DNA of 64,000 nucleotides from Natronospirales bacterium (GTDB taxonomy: Bacteria; Pseudomonadota; Gammaproteobacteria; Natronospirales; REEB76), in assembly GCA_021816765.1 (NCBI GenBank), contig JAKAXB010000002.1:183317-247316 (forward strand), read 5' to 3'. Below, in pieces: positions 9,917-19,200 of the stretch. Each line of letters begins with the position of its first letter. Positions within the stretch are counted from its first letter, which is position 1. The translations under genes were made by a program, and so were the position numbers. Below the pieces are notes generated by a model. The model had not been told where the DNA came from and made no database searches. It was given only the letters and a program-made list of their open reading frames with translations.

Positions 9917-11179
9917 ATGGAACTCGATGTGTGCTTTTACTTCCAGGTACATCAGCCTTGGAGGCTGCGTCCTTACCGCTACGCGGAGGTCGGTTCCCGC
10001 CATGACTATTTCGATGAGGAGGTCAACGCAAGGATTCTGCGCAGAGTGACCGAGAAATGTTATCTGCCCATGAATGACCTGCTGGCAGAGCGGATCCGGA
10101 CACTTGGCCCGGCATTCCGCGTGAGCTTCTCCATCACCGCGACCGCGCTGGAGCAGATGCAGGCCTACGCCCCCGAGGCTCTGGCCTCTTTTCGCAGGCT
10201 GGTTGCCGGCGGCGGCGTGGAACTGCTGACGGAGACCTCCCATCACAGTCTGGCTGCCCTGTACAGCGCGCCGGAGTTCGCGGCGCAAGTCCACCACCAC
10301 CGCGCCGTATGCACGCGCCTGCTCGGCGCCCCGGGGGACGTGTTTCGCAATACCGAGCTCATCACGAGCGACGCGATCGCAGCCAGCATCGCCGCTCTGG
10401 GTTTTCGCGGCATCTGCATCGAAGGCGCTGACCGCCTGCTCCGGGACCGCAGCGCCCTGCAGCCCTACCGTTTTGCCGCCGCGCCCGGACTGGTGGCGCT
10501 GCCGCGGCATTATCGGCTGAGTGACGATATCGCCTTCCGGTTTTCGGACCGTGACTGGCAAGAATGGCCGCTCACGGCAGACCGCTTCGTGCAATGGTTG
10601 GGCGCGCTGGCGCAGATCAAGGCAGGGCATTCACCGGACCGCGGGTTCCTCGGCTTGTTCATGGACTATGAGACCTTCGGCGAGCACCAGTGGGCCAGCA
10701 CCGGTATCTTTGAATTCATGCGCGCGCTGCCCGCCGCGGTTCTCGCGCGGCGGGGATTTCGCTTCGTGACTCCCTCCGAGGCCGTGGCTCGCACCCCCAC
10801 ACGGACTGATATGCTCGAGCTGACGACGCCGGTATCCTGGGCCGATCTGGAACGGGATACGACGGCCTGGGACGGCAACCGCATCCAGCAGTCCGCTCTG
10901 CAGGCGGCGTTTGGACTCGAACCCATACTGCTGCGCCACCAAGCCGCCGCTCCCGGAGAGGGCGCAAAGCTGATCGAGGAATGGCGGCGCCTGCTGAGCA
11001 GCGACCATGTGTATTACATGTCCACCAAACATTGGGCGGACGGCGACGTGCACAAGTATTTCAGCCCCTACGAATCGCCCTATGACGCTTACATCACGTA
11101 CATGAATGTGCTCGCCGACCTCACTGACCGTTGCGGGGGGAACAGCCGCCGGAATCTGGTAAAGCCTGAAGGCGCATAG
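9917..11179 (+). CDS. Glycoside hydrolase family 57 (alpha-amylase-like)
   Basis: GH57 enzymes hydrolyse or rearrange alpha-glucans. The start LDVCFYFQVHQPWRLRPY contains the diagnostic HQP motif, the candidate nucleophile lies in FRNTELITSD (Glu147), and the acid/base candidate in LFMDYETFGEHQW (Asp250). At 420 residues it is a short cytoplasmic member without a signal peptide. It starts 13 bases after the GT4 gene, so the two are probably co-transcribed, a pairing often seen in glycogen-related loci. Whether it is an amylase, a 4-alpha-glucanotransferase or a branching enzyme cannot be told from the sequence. Confidence 0.88.
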   Translation: MELDVCFYFQVHQPWRLRPYRYAEVGSRHDYFDEEVNARILRRVTEKCYLPMNDLLAERIRTLGPAFRVSFSITATALEQMQAYAPEALASFRRLVAGGGVELLTETSHHSLAALYSAPEFAAQVHHHRAVCTRLLGAPGDVFRNTELITSDAIAASIAALGFRGICIEGADRLLRDRSALQPYRFAAAPGLVALPRHYRLSDDIAFRFSDRDWQEWPLTADRFVQWLGALAQIKAGHSPDRGFLGLFMDYETFGEHQWASTGIFEFMRALPAAVLARRGFRFVTPSEAVARTPTRTDMLELTTPVSWADLERDTTAWDGNRIQQSALQAAFGLEPILLRHQAAAPGEGAKLIEEWRRLLSSDHVYYMSTKHWADGDVHKYFSPYESPYDAYITYMNVLADLTDRCGGNSRRNLVKPEGA

Positions 11180-11236
11180 GCAACCGCATCGTGCTCCGGG
11201 TGGCGCGCCAGCCTGCTGCGTGATGCCGCCTGAGCG

Positions 11237-12661
11237 TCAGTGTCCCGATCCGGGCGCCGGCGGGTAATCGGAGCGGTAAATCGCCGGATTGGCGGGACCG
11301 CTCACTTCCAGGTAGCCCACCAGCCCGCGTTCCATACGCGACAGCGCATGATCCACCAGCAGGTACTTGCCGGATACTTCGGGCGTGAGTTCCACCATCA
11401 CCGCCCCCCCCGGCGGCACCGACACGGTTTGCACGTCGCGCACCGGCGGCGACACCAGCGAACCCCACTCATAGACCCGGTCCATGATTTCGCCGATCAC
11501 GTGGAACGAGGAGGTGAAGTTTGGGCCGCCCACGCCGAAGAAGATGCGCACGTGGTCGCCGACCTTGGCATGCAGGGGATGGTATTTGGTGAGTGCGCCT
11601 ACTTCGCCGTTGAACACGAAGTAGGTGGGTTGCTCGTCCAGCAGTTTGTTGACGTCGAATTCCTGAGCGCCGTGCTGGCTGTAGGCGCCGGTGGTGTAGA
11701 GTTCGCCCTGCATCACGTAGAACTCTTTGTCCACCTTCGGCAAGCCGCCGGCCGGCTCCACCAGGATCATGCCGTACATGCCGTTGGAGATGTGCTCCGC
11801 CACCATCGGCGTGGCGCAGTGATACACGTACAGTCCGGGCTTCAGCGCCTTGAACGTGAAGCTGCGTTCCTGCCCCGGCGGCACCTGCATTACCGCCGCG
11901 CCGCCGCCGGGGCCGGTGACCGCGTGCAAGTCAATGGAGTGGATCATGTGGCTGCCAGCCGGATTTTTCAGCGTGAGAGTTACGCTGTCGCCCACGCGCA
12001 CCCGCAGCAACGGTCCCGGCACCTTGCCATCGAAGGTCCAGTAGGTATAGGTGGTGCCGTCGGCGAGACGGCCCTTCACTTCCTCGGTAGTCAGAGTGAA
12101 ATGCACCTGCCCGGGGCCGCGAGCACCCACGGGCGGCGGCACATCGGCGGGATCGCGGCTGATGTCGCTGGCTTCCACTGTTTGGGCGGCAGCGGTTTCG
12201 CCCACGATCAGCTTGCCTTCCATGCCGGCTTGGCGGTGGCCCGGCAGGGTGCAGAAATAATCGAAGCGGCCGGTCTGGTCGGCGCGGAACACGATCACCG
12301 TGCTGGCGTTCATGCCCACCACGTGATTCGAGAGCGCCTTGAACTCGGGTACGCTGATATCGTGCTCGGCGCCGTCGCCGTCAATGAGGGTGATTTGTAC
12401 CACCGCGCCCGGTGGCACCTTGAGGGTGGGATTGTCCACGCCGTCAATACCGTTGCCGACGCCGCGGAAGGTCATGCCCTTGGCGCCGATATGGGTCTTG
12501 AGGGTGAAACTCACATCCGGCCGGTAGCTCGCGGGGGAGTTGGGAAGGTTGGAGTGGAAGGCAAAAGCGGCCGGGTTACCCAGCCACCACAACAAAACCC
12601 CTACGCCGAGGGTGAATGCGCCCGGTTTACCGGTCCGCAGATATCCGTAGAAAGCACGCAT
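11237..12661 (-). CDS. nirK: Copper-containing nitrite reductase with an extra N-terminal cupredoxin domain
   Basis: NirK reduces nitrite to nitric oxide in the periplasm. After an N-terminal membrane or signal segment (about residues 14-34) comes a cupredoxin domain (about 50-155) with its own type 1 copper set, FDYFCTLPGHRQAGM. The two NirK domains follow: HSIDLHAV (type 1 His, catalytic Asp, type 2 His), YHCATPMVAEHISNGM (remaining type 1 and 2 ligands), FHVIGEIMD and LLVDHALS (type 2 His). All ligands appear intact. The ATG at 12661 is chosen because AGGAGGT lies just before it; a longer frame starts at 12712. It is monocistronic and convergent with the GH57 gene. No nor or accessory genes are in view. 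The extra domain may pass electrons to the core. Confidence 0.93.
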   Translation of the reverse strand: MRAFYGYLRTGKPGAFTLGVGVLLWWLGNPAAFAFHSNLPNSPASYRPDVSFTLKTHIGAKGMTFRGVGNGIDGVDNPTLKVPPGAVVQITLIDGDGAEHDISVPEFKALSNHVVGMNASTVIVFRADQTGRFDYFCTLPGHRQAGMEGKLIVGETAAAQTVEASDISRDPADVPPPVGARGPGQVHFTLTTEEVKGRLADGTTYTYWTFDGKVPGPLLRVRVGDSVTLTLKNPAGSHMIHSIDLHAVTGPGGGAAVMQVPPGQERSFTFKALKPGLYVYHCATPMVAEHISNGMYGMILVEPAGGLPKVDKEFYVMQGELYTTGAYSQHGAQEFDVNKLLDEQPTYFVFNGEVGALTKYHPLHAKVGDHVRIFFGVGGPNFTSSFHVIGEIMDRVYEWGSLVSPPVRDVQTVSVPPGGAVMVELTPEVSGKYLLVDHALSRMERGLVGYLEVSGPANPAIYRSDYPPAPGSGH

Positions 12662-12703
12662 GGCCGACCTCCTGTATAGCCTGTGACGAATGCCGCGAAT
12701 GAA

Positions 12704-12744
12704 AGATAACACTCAGGTGGGTCATGGACTTTGACTTGGATCAA
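12704..12744 (-). promoter_or_regulatory. FNR/DNR-type box and -10 element for nirK
   Basis: At 12731-12744 the sequence TTGACTTGGATCAA matches the FNR/DNR consensus TTGAT-N4-ATCAA with one change. On the minus strand TTATCT (12709-12704) makes a -10 element about 31 bp from the box centre. A start near 12696 would put the box at about -41.5, the class II activation position. This suggests induction of nirK by low oxygen or NO. It is inferred from position and consensus only. Confidence 0.65.
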
Positions 12745-12823
12745 TTCGCAGGGAGATAAACAATACGCCCGACGCATTTTGCCCCGGGTCGGACAACCGG
12801 CCAGGGTGCGGCCGGCGAGGTTA

Positions 12824-12848
12824 GCCGGATGTCCACCGGACATCCGGC
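12824..12848. repeat. Perfect 11-bp inverted repeat (REP-like hairpin)
   Basis: GCCGGATGTCC and GGACATCCGGC form a perfect 11-bp stem around the loop ACC. No T-run follows on either side, so it is not a standard terminator. It lies between nirK and the tRNA-Pro gene and may be a REP-type element. Confidence 0.6.
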
Positions 12849-12926
12849 CTGGCGGCACGCCCACGCAGGGAAGCGTGAGCCGGTGGAACCACCAGGGAAG
12901 GTGTATGAGCGTGAAGTGTCAACGAT

Positions 12927-13003
12927 TGGTCGGGGTGACAGGATTTGAACCTGCGGCCCCTACGTCCCGAACGTAGTGCTCTACCAGGCTGAGCTACACC
13001 CCG
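12927..13003 (-). tRNA. tRNA-Pro (anticodon CGG)
   Basis: On the minus strand a 77-nt cloverleaf begins CGGGGTGTAGC and ends with the pairing strand, an A discriminator and encoded CCA. The anticodon stem CTACG/CGTAG encloses TTCGGGA, giving anticodon CGG. The T arm reads GCAGGTTCAAATCCTGT. All stems pair by eye. Confidence 0.96.
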
Positions 13004-13136
13004 AAAAGGTTGCATACTATAAGGGAAGGCACGGGGGGGCGCAATTGCACTTGCCTTTTTAGGGAAGGCGCCTTTGTTTGCATATCCGGTCCGGGCGAAG
13101 GGAAGACGTTCTGACCTTTGGCGGGATAACCACGGC

Positions 13137-15776
13137 ATGCAATCGGCGGATTCCAATCCGGCGCCGGCACATCCGGCTCAGACAGACGCGCAGCGGCTGT
13201 TTTGGCGACCCTTGCCGCTGGCGAGCGTATTGGGACAATCGGATTATGCCGGCTTCATAGTGGCCGTTATCTGGTTTGCCATCAATGCCGCGTGCATATG
13301 GTGGGCCATAGTCAACGGCAGCTTCAGCTGGAATCTGTGGCGTGTTGATCTGTTCGGTACCCATGTGGTCTTTGGTTTTTATCTGCCGTGGTCGCTGTGC
13401 GTGCTTCTGGTGATGTGGTTCGGCTTGGAGTGGGCTGCGGTACCCGCCTATCTGGCGACACTCTTTGGAACGCTGCACACCAGCATGCCGGTTGATCTCG
13501 CGGTGGTGAACGCGCTGCACAACCCGCTGGCCATGGCAGTATATTTTCTGTTCTATTGCGGGCTGCGCCATGACTATTCACTGCGTAGCAGGAAATCCTG
13601 GCTGATTTTCATCGCCGCGTCGCTGTTGGCATCCATAGTGAGTTCCATAGGCGCGTTCATCTCGGAATTCAATGTTGCAGTGAGCGGTGCGGAGCTCTGG
13701 TCCAATTGGATGGGCTGGTGGCCCAACGCGTTTCTGCAGTCGCTGCTCATTGATGGCCCGCTGATTTACCTGTTCTCACCCGCCATTGAACGCACCAAGC
13801 AGCGTTATTTCCGGCGTGTGCCCGCCGAGTTGTTTTCCATGCAGAAACTACTGCTCGCAGTCAGCATGTTCGTGCTGTGCCTGGCTCTCTTTATCCTGGT
13901 GGATGATCGCTGGCAGGACATACGCGCGCACGCTATTCTGGCAGCGCCGCTTTCCGATGATCTGCGCGCCCAGATCCAGACGCAATTCAATGTCCAGCAC
14001 TTCGTTGTATGGGTACTCGCGTTGTTACTTGCCGGGACCTCACTCGGAGGCGTGATTGTGGCCGGCCGCTGGGTACGCCGATTGCACGAGCGCGCTGACT
14101 CGGAGACGCGCGAGGTGCGGGACGAAATACGCCGCAGCGAGGCACGCTTCCGCAATTTCTTTGAAAGGAATCCGGTGCCCATGTGGGCCTTCGATCCTGA
14201 CACGGGGCGATTCCTGGAAGTCAATCCCGCGGCCTTGCACGCTTACGGATACTCGCGGGATGAATTCCTGAGCATGACGATTTTTGATATCCATCCGCCG
14301 GAAGATATCAAACACCTTAAAAAGAAATTCAAGTCGGCGGATGCAAGCGAGCCGTTCCGGCATGCGGGCGAGTGGCGGCATCTGCGCAAGGATGGCAGTC
14401 TGATTGACGCAGAAGTGCATGTCAGCAGCATGAAAATGGATGGCAGGTCTGTAAGTCTGGTACTGGTGCATGACATTTCACCGCGCAAGCAGGCGCACAC
14501 CGCCATGGAAAAGCGCACGCAGGAACTGCGTATTCTGGCTGCGGCTTCACTGGAGTTGGCCGGCGCACAAACCATGGAGCAGGTGTTGCAGCTCGCCGCG
14601 GATCGGGCCCGGCAACTCACTCAGGCCAACCTTGCCGTGACACATAGCTGGGGGCAGGGCAATCATGGGCATATTACCTGGCGTGTCTCACTCACGCCGC
14701 AGTACGCCCACTGGGCGGATTTCAGGGTGCCGCCGGATGGCACAGGCATATACAAGCTGGTAACACAGAAACTGCACCCCGTACGTCTGACAAGGACTGA
14801 ACTACAGCATCACCCGCAGTTTCATGGATTTGGAAAGTACTCGGAAAAGCATCCGCCGCTTAATGGGTTGCTCGCAGTACCGCTGACAACGCGTGATGGT
14901 GCGGTGACGGGGGCATTGATGGCATCGGACAAGGTTGATGGCGAATTCGATATCCAGGATGAAGTGCTGCTGATGCAACTGGCTCAAACCGCCTCCGTGA
15001 GTCTGGAGAATGTGCAGCTGAATGATGCATTGCTCCGCCACATGCAGGAACTGGAACGGCGGGTTGCAGAGCGGACGCAGGAACTGGATATCAGCAACCG
15101 GGAGCTCGATGCTTTTGCCTACTCCGTGGCCCATGACCTGCGGGCACCGTTGCGCGCCATGCATGGCTTTGCCAATGCGATACTGGAAGATTACGGCTCC
15201 CGGCTTGATGAGGATGGGCACAATTATCTGACGCGCATAGTAAATGCGGCGCGGAATATGGATATGCTGATCCAGGACTTGCTGGCCTACAGCCGGGTAG
15301 GTCGGGTACACATGGTTATGGAAGGTGTACGGCTGGATGAACTGATAGGTGAGATACTTGCAGAGCTTGCACCGGACATTGAAATGCGCCAGGCCGTTAT
15401 CCGCGTGGATGTTCCATCCCTGCTGACGCAGGCGCACAGAGGGACCCTCAAACAGATTATCCTCAATCTGGTGAGCAACGCGATAAAATTTGTGGCACCC
15501 GGCAAGCGACCTGAAGTGAACATTCACGCAAGGGCATGCGAGGGCTGGGTGGAGATGGCGGTTTCCGACAATGGTATCGGCATTGCGGCGGAACATCGTG
15601 AACGTATTTTCAACGTGTTTGAAAGGCTGCATGGTGCAGAAGCTTATCCGGGAACAGGCATCGGCCTGTCTATCGTCAAGAAGGGGCTGGCGTGCATGCA
15701 CGGAGAGATACGCGTGGAATCAGGGGAAACAGGCAGCACGTTCCGGCTGCGGTTAAAGGAGTTCCGGCATGAATAG
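13137..15776 (+). CDS. Membrane-bound sensor histidine kinase (multi-TM, PAS, GAF, HisKA, HATPase)
   Basis: The 879-residue product has several hydrophobic spans in its first 290 residues (a MASE-like sensor), a PAS domain (about 331-445) and a GAF-like domain (about 460-630). A coiled coil leads to a phytochrome-type HisKA with the phospho-acceptor in VAHDLRAPLRAMHGF (His666) and a HATPase with LVSNAIKFV, DNGIGI and GTGIGLSIVK. The protein should autophosphorylate and pass phosphate to the overlapping response regulator. The frame also opens at a TTG at 13074, but ATG 13137 begins the better candidate protein; neither has a strong ribosome site. The signal sensed is unknown. Confidence 0.9.
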   Translation: MQSADSNPAPAHPAQTDAQRLFWRPLPLASVLGQSDYAGFIVAVIWFAINAACIWWAIVNGSFSWNLWRVDLFGTHVVFGFYLPWSLCVLLVMWFGLEWAAVPAYLATLFGTLHTSMPVDLAVVNALHNPLAMAVYFLFYCGLRHDYSLRSRKSWLIFIAASLLASIVSSIGAFISEFNVAVSGAELWSNWMGWWPNAFLQSLLIDGPLIYLFSPAIERTKQRYFRRVPAELFSMQKLLLAVSMFVLCLALFILVDDRWQDIRAHAILAAPLSDDLRAQIQTQFNVQHFVVWVLALLLAGTSLGGVIVAGRWVRRLHERADSETREVRDEIRRSEARFRNFFERNPVPMWAFDPDTGRFLEVNPAALHAYGYSRDEFLSMTIFDIHPPEDIKHLKKKFKSADASEPFRHAGEWRHLRKDGSLIDAEVHVSSMKMDGRSVSLVLVHDISPRKQAHTAMEKRTQELRILAAASLELAGAQTMEQVLQLAADRARQLTQANLAVTHSWGQGNHGHITWRVSLTPQYAHWADFRVPPDGTGIYKLVTQKLHPVRLTRTELQHHPQFHGFGKYSEKHPPLNGLLAVPLTTRDGAVTGALMASDKVDGEFDIQDEVLLMQLAQTASVSLENVQLNDALLRHMQELERRVAERTQELDISNRELDAFAYSVAHDLRAPLRAMHGFANAILEDYGSRLDEDGHNYLTRIVNAARNMDMLIQDLLAYSRVGRVHMVMEGVRLDELIGEILAELAPDIEMRQAVIRVDVPSLLTQAHRGTLKQIILNLVSNAIKFVAPGKRPEVNIHARACEGWVEMAVSDNGIGIAAEHRERIFNVFERLHGAEAYPGTGIGLSIVKKGLACMHGEIRVESGETGSTFRLRLKEFRHE

Positions 15777-16218
15777 AAACGGCAGAACAACCATATTACT
15801 GGTCGAGGATGACCTGAATGATGTGATGCTCATCAAGCGGGCATTCAGCAAGTCACGCATCGTTAATCCCATCGCCTGTGTTGAAAATGGCGAGGATGCG
15901 GTGGCGTATCTCAGGGGGGACGGGAAATATGCCGACCGGCGGCAGCATCCCCTGCCGTTCATGCTTTTGCTGGACTTGAAGCTGCCGCGGCTGTCCGGAC
16001 ACGAAGTGCTGCAGTGGCTGCGCGGGCAGCCGTTATTGAAACGCCTGCCGGTAGTGGTACTTACTTCCTCACGGGAGCCTGTGGATATCAACCGCGCCTA
16101 TGAACTCGGTGCCAACTCGTACCTGGTGAAGCCGGTGGTTTTCGAGGAATTCGCGGCGCTGATGCGGCAATTACAGGTTTATTGGCTGATGCTGAGCGAG
16201 CATCCCGATATCGGTTGA
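15769..16218 (+). CDS. Rcp1-like single-domain response regulator
   Basis: The 149-residue protein is one receiver domain. It has the acidic pair in ILLVEDDLND, the phospho-acceptor Asp in LLLDLKLPRLSG, the switch TSS and the conserved Lys in YLVKPV. The LKLPRLSGHEVL wording and length match the Rcp1 group that partners phytochrome-type kinases. It overlaps the kinase gene by eight bases and has AAAGGAG before its ATG, so it is almost certainly the cognate partner. No output domain is present; the signal may pass to the next protein. Confidence 0.9.
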   Translation: MNRNGRTTILLVEDDLNDVMLIKRAFSKSRIVNPIACVENGEDAVAYLRGDGKYADRRQHPLPFMLLLDLKLPRLSGHEVLQWLRGQPLLKRLPVVVLTSSREPVDINRAYELGANSYLVKPVVFEEFAALMRQLQVYWLMLSEHPDIG

Positions 16219-16289
16219 GTTACTTATCGCGCCGCTTTCTGCGGCGGCATATGCTGTCAACATCGTAGAACAGGGTCCAGACACCAAAC

Positions 16290-19200
16290 ATGACGACCAT
16301 ATCCACCGATTCCCGACTGCTTCTCGTGGATGACAACCCGGATGATCGGGCATTGGTAGCCAGGGAGTTGCGCAAAGACATGCCGGGTATTGGGATCACC
16401 GAAGTACTGGACCTGAGCGCGCTGGATACGGTACTGGAGGCGGGTGCTTTTGATTTGGTGATCACGGATTTTTACCTGCACTGGATCACAGGTCTGGAAG
16501 TATTGAAGCGGGTAAAGATCCGCTGGCCCGAGGTACCGGTCATCATGTTCACCGGTACCGGCACGGAGGAGGTGGCGGTGGAAGCCATGCGTCTCGGCCT
16601 TTCCGATTACGTCGTCAAGGCTCCCCGACACATGATGCGCCTGCGACGTGCGGTGCATGCGGCACTGGCCCGTACCGGAGAGACACGTGCTCGCCAGCAT
16701 GCCGAAGATACGCTTGCCGATGCGTTGCAGTATATCGAAGACGGCTTCATTCTGTTTGATGCCAAAGACCGCTTGATTCTGTGTAACGAACAGTTGCGGC
16801 GCATGTATCCAAAAATTGCCACTGATCTTGTGCCCGGAAGTAAGTTCGAGGACATTCTCAAGGCCGGTATCGAGGGGGAGCAATTCAGATCTGCCAGGGA
16901 TAAGAGTGATAAGTGGCTGCAAGAGCGGCTTGCCGCCCACAGGCGTGCTTCCGGCAGTCTGGAGCAGCAGCTTGATGACGGCCGTTGGGTGCTCATCAAG
17001 GAACGACGCAGTCACGACGGCGGTTTTATCAATATTTATACCGATATCACCACCCTCAAGCAGCGTGAGCTGGAACTGGAAAGGCTGCTGTCAGAACACA
17101 TCATGTTGGCGGCTGCCACGCAACAGTCCTCCGCTGGTGTGGTGGTCGTGGATGTGCAGTCCGCGGACGAAAAATATCCAATTATCTACGTCAATCCCGC
17201 TTTCGAACGCATTACCGGCTATACGTCCACGGACGTGCGCGGCAAGGATTGGCGCCTGCTCGTGGAGATGACCGGCACAAGTGACGATGCCTATCAGAAG
17301 ATTCGTGCCGCATTCCAGGCGCGCAAGTCCGAACAGATAGATGTTGTCAATCATCGAAAAAACGGCGAGAAGTTCTGGAATTCATTTTCCATCAGCCCGG
17401 TATTTGACGAACGCGGAGCGTTGCGCTTCTACGTGGGCGTGCTTACGGACATCAGCGACCGTGTGCGTATCCGCGACATGCTGGAGGAACGCACGCAGAT
17501 GCTGGGCGAGGCGGAACATCTGGCGCATCTTGGCCATTGGCGCTGGGACATCCAGGCGGACAAGCTGTGGCGGTCCGAAGAGATATACCTGATTCGCGGG
17601 ATGTCGCCGAACGATGCACCCGGAGATTTCCGCGGCACACTCAACACCTTTCATCCCGATGATCGGGAGAGAGTGAGCAATGCCATCAGCGGCGTGGCGG
17701 TAAGTCATCAAAGCACGGAATTCGAGGCCCGGGTTCTGCGGCCCGACGGTGAAACCCGTTATGTACGCATCATAGGTCAATACAGTCCGCCCGCCATGGA
17801 GATGGACGAGGCGGTATTCGGTATTTTCCAGGATATCACTGCACAGAAACAGCAGGAAACCGCACTGCGCCGCAGTGAACGGCGTTACCGCCGCCTCATG
17901 GAAGCCGTGCCACACGGCATCACGGAAATCGCCATTGACGGTACTATCACTTACGCCAACCAGTCGCATCACAAGATGCTTGGATACCAGCGTGGCGAGC
18001 TCATCGGCAAATCCGTGCTTGATCTCATTGCTGATCCGGCGCGGCAGGCCGAGGTCAGGCGCCGTTTCCAGATGATGGTCAAGGCGGAGGCTTTCACGCA
18101 GGCGTTCACCAGCCGCTATTTGACCGCCGATGGCCGTTCCATTGATGTGCAGGTGGATGCGGTCATCAGCCGCGACGAGAACGGCAAGGTCAACGGCGTG
18201 ATTACCGTGGCCACGGATATTACCGAGCGGGTACAAGGTGAGAAACGACTGCGCTATCTTGCATTCTATGACCCATTGACCGGCCTGGGTAACCGGACAC
18301 TGTTGAATGAGCATTTGCGGGATCAGCTTGCCAACCGCCAGGAAGGCATGCGTGTGGCCGTAGTGCTGTTTAATATTGATGGCTTCAAGATTATCAACGA
18401 CGCTCTCGGGCATGATGCGGGCGATGCCGTATTGCGTGAATTCGGGGTGCGCCTGGCCGCTATATCCGGCAATCAGGATGCGGTGGCGCGTCTGGGCGCC
18501 GATGAATTTGCCCTGGTGTTGGCAGGGGAATTTGACCGGGACAGCCTGCGCGCCAAGGTACGGGAGATCAAGAACACCCTTGAGGCGCCACAGCAGATTT
18601 CCGGCAGCCACCTGGAGATACGCCTCAGCGTGGGCGTGTCCGTGGCGCCGATGGACGCGAATGACAGCGAAGAGTTATTGCGCAATGCCGATAGTGCCCT
18701 CCTGGATGCCAAGCGCGATACCCCGGCCGGCCTGCGTTTCTACAGCGTCGAAATGAAGGCGCTGGTGGAGGAATTCCTGATGCTGCGCGGGCGTTTGCGC
18801 AGTGCGGCGCTGCAAGGTGAGTTCTATCTCGAATACCAGCCGCAGGTGGAACTGGGAACCGGCAAAATCACCGGTCTGGAAGTGCTGCTGCGCTGGCGCA
18901 CCGAGGACGGCGTGCTGATTCCACCCGGAAAGTTCATACCTATCGCCGAGCAGAGCGGTGACATCGTTACGCTTGGCAATTGGGTTTTGGAAACCGCCTG
19001 TCGTCAGGGCGTGGCCTGGAGAAACCAGGGGATAGAGCTGGTGCCCATGACCGTGAACATTTCCGCGCGGCAGTTCCTGCAGGATGACCTGGTGCGCATG
19101 GTGAATGATATTCTGGAGCGTACCGGCTTTGATCCCCGCCATCTTTATCTGGAACTGACAGAGACAGCCCTCATGACGGACAACCCGGGAGTGTTGCAGC

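Noticed and set aside
11237..12661. Laccase or other multicopper oxidase instead of NirK
   Set aside because: The HSIDLHAV and CATPMVAEHISNGM blocks and the later type 2 His are those of copper nitrite reductase, and no trinuclear-cluster HxH pairs are present.
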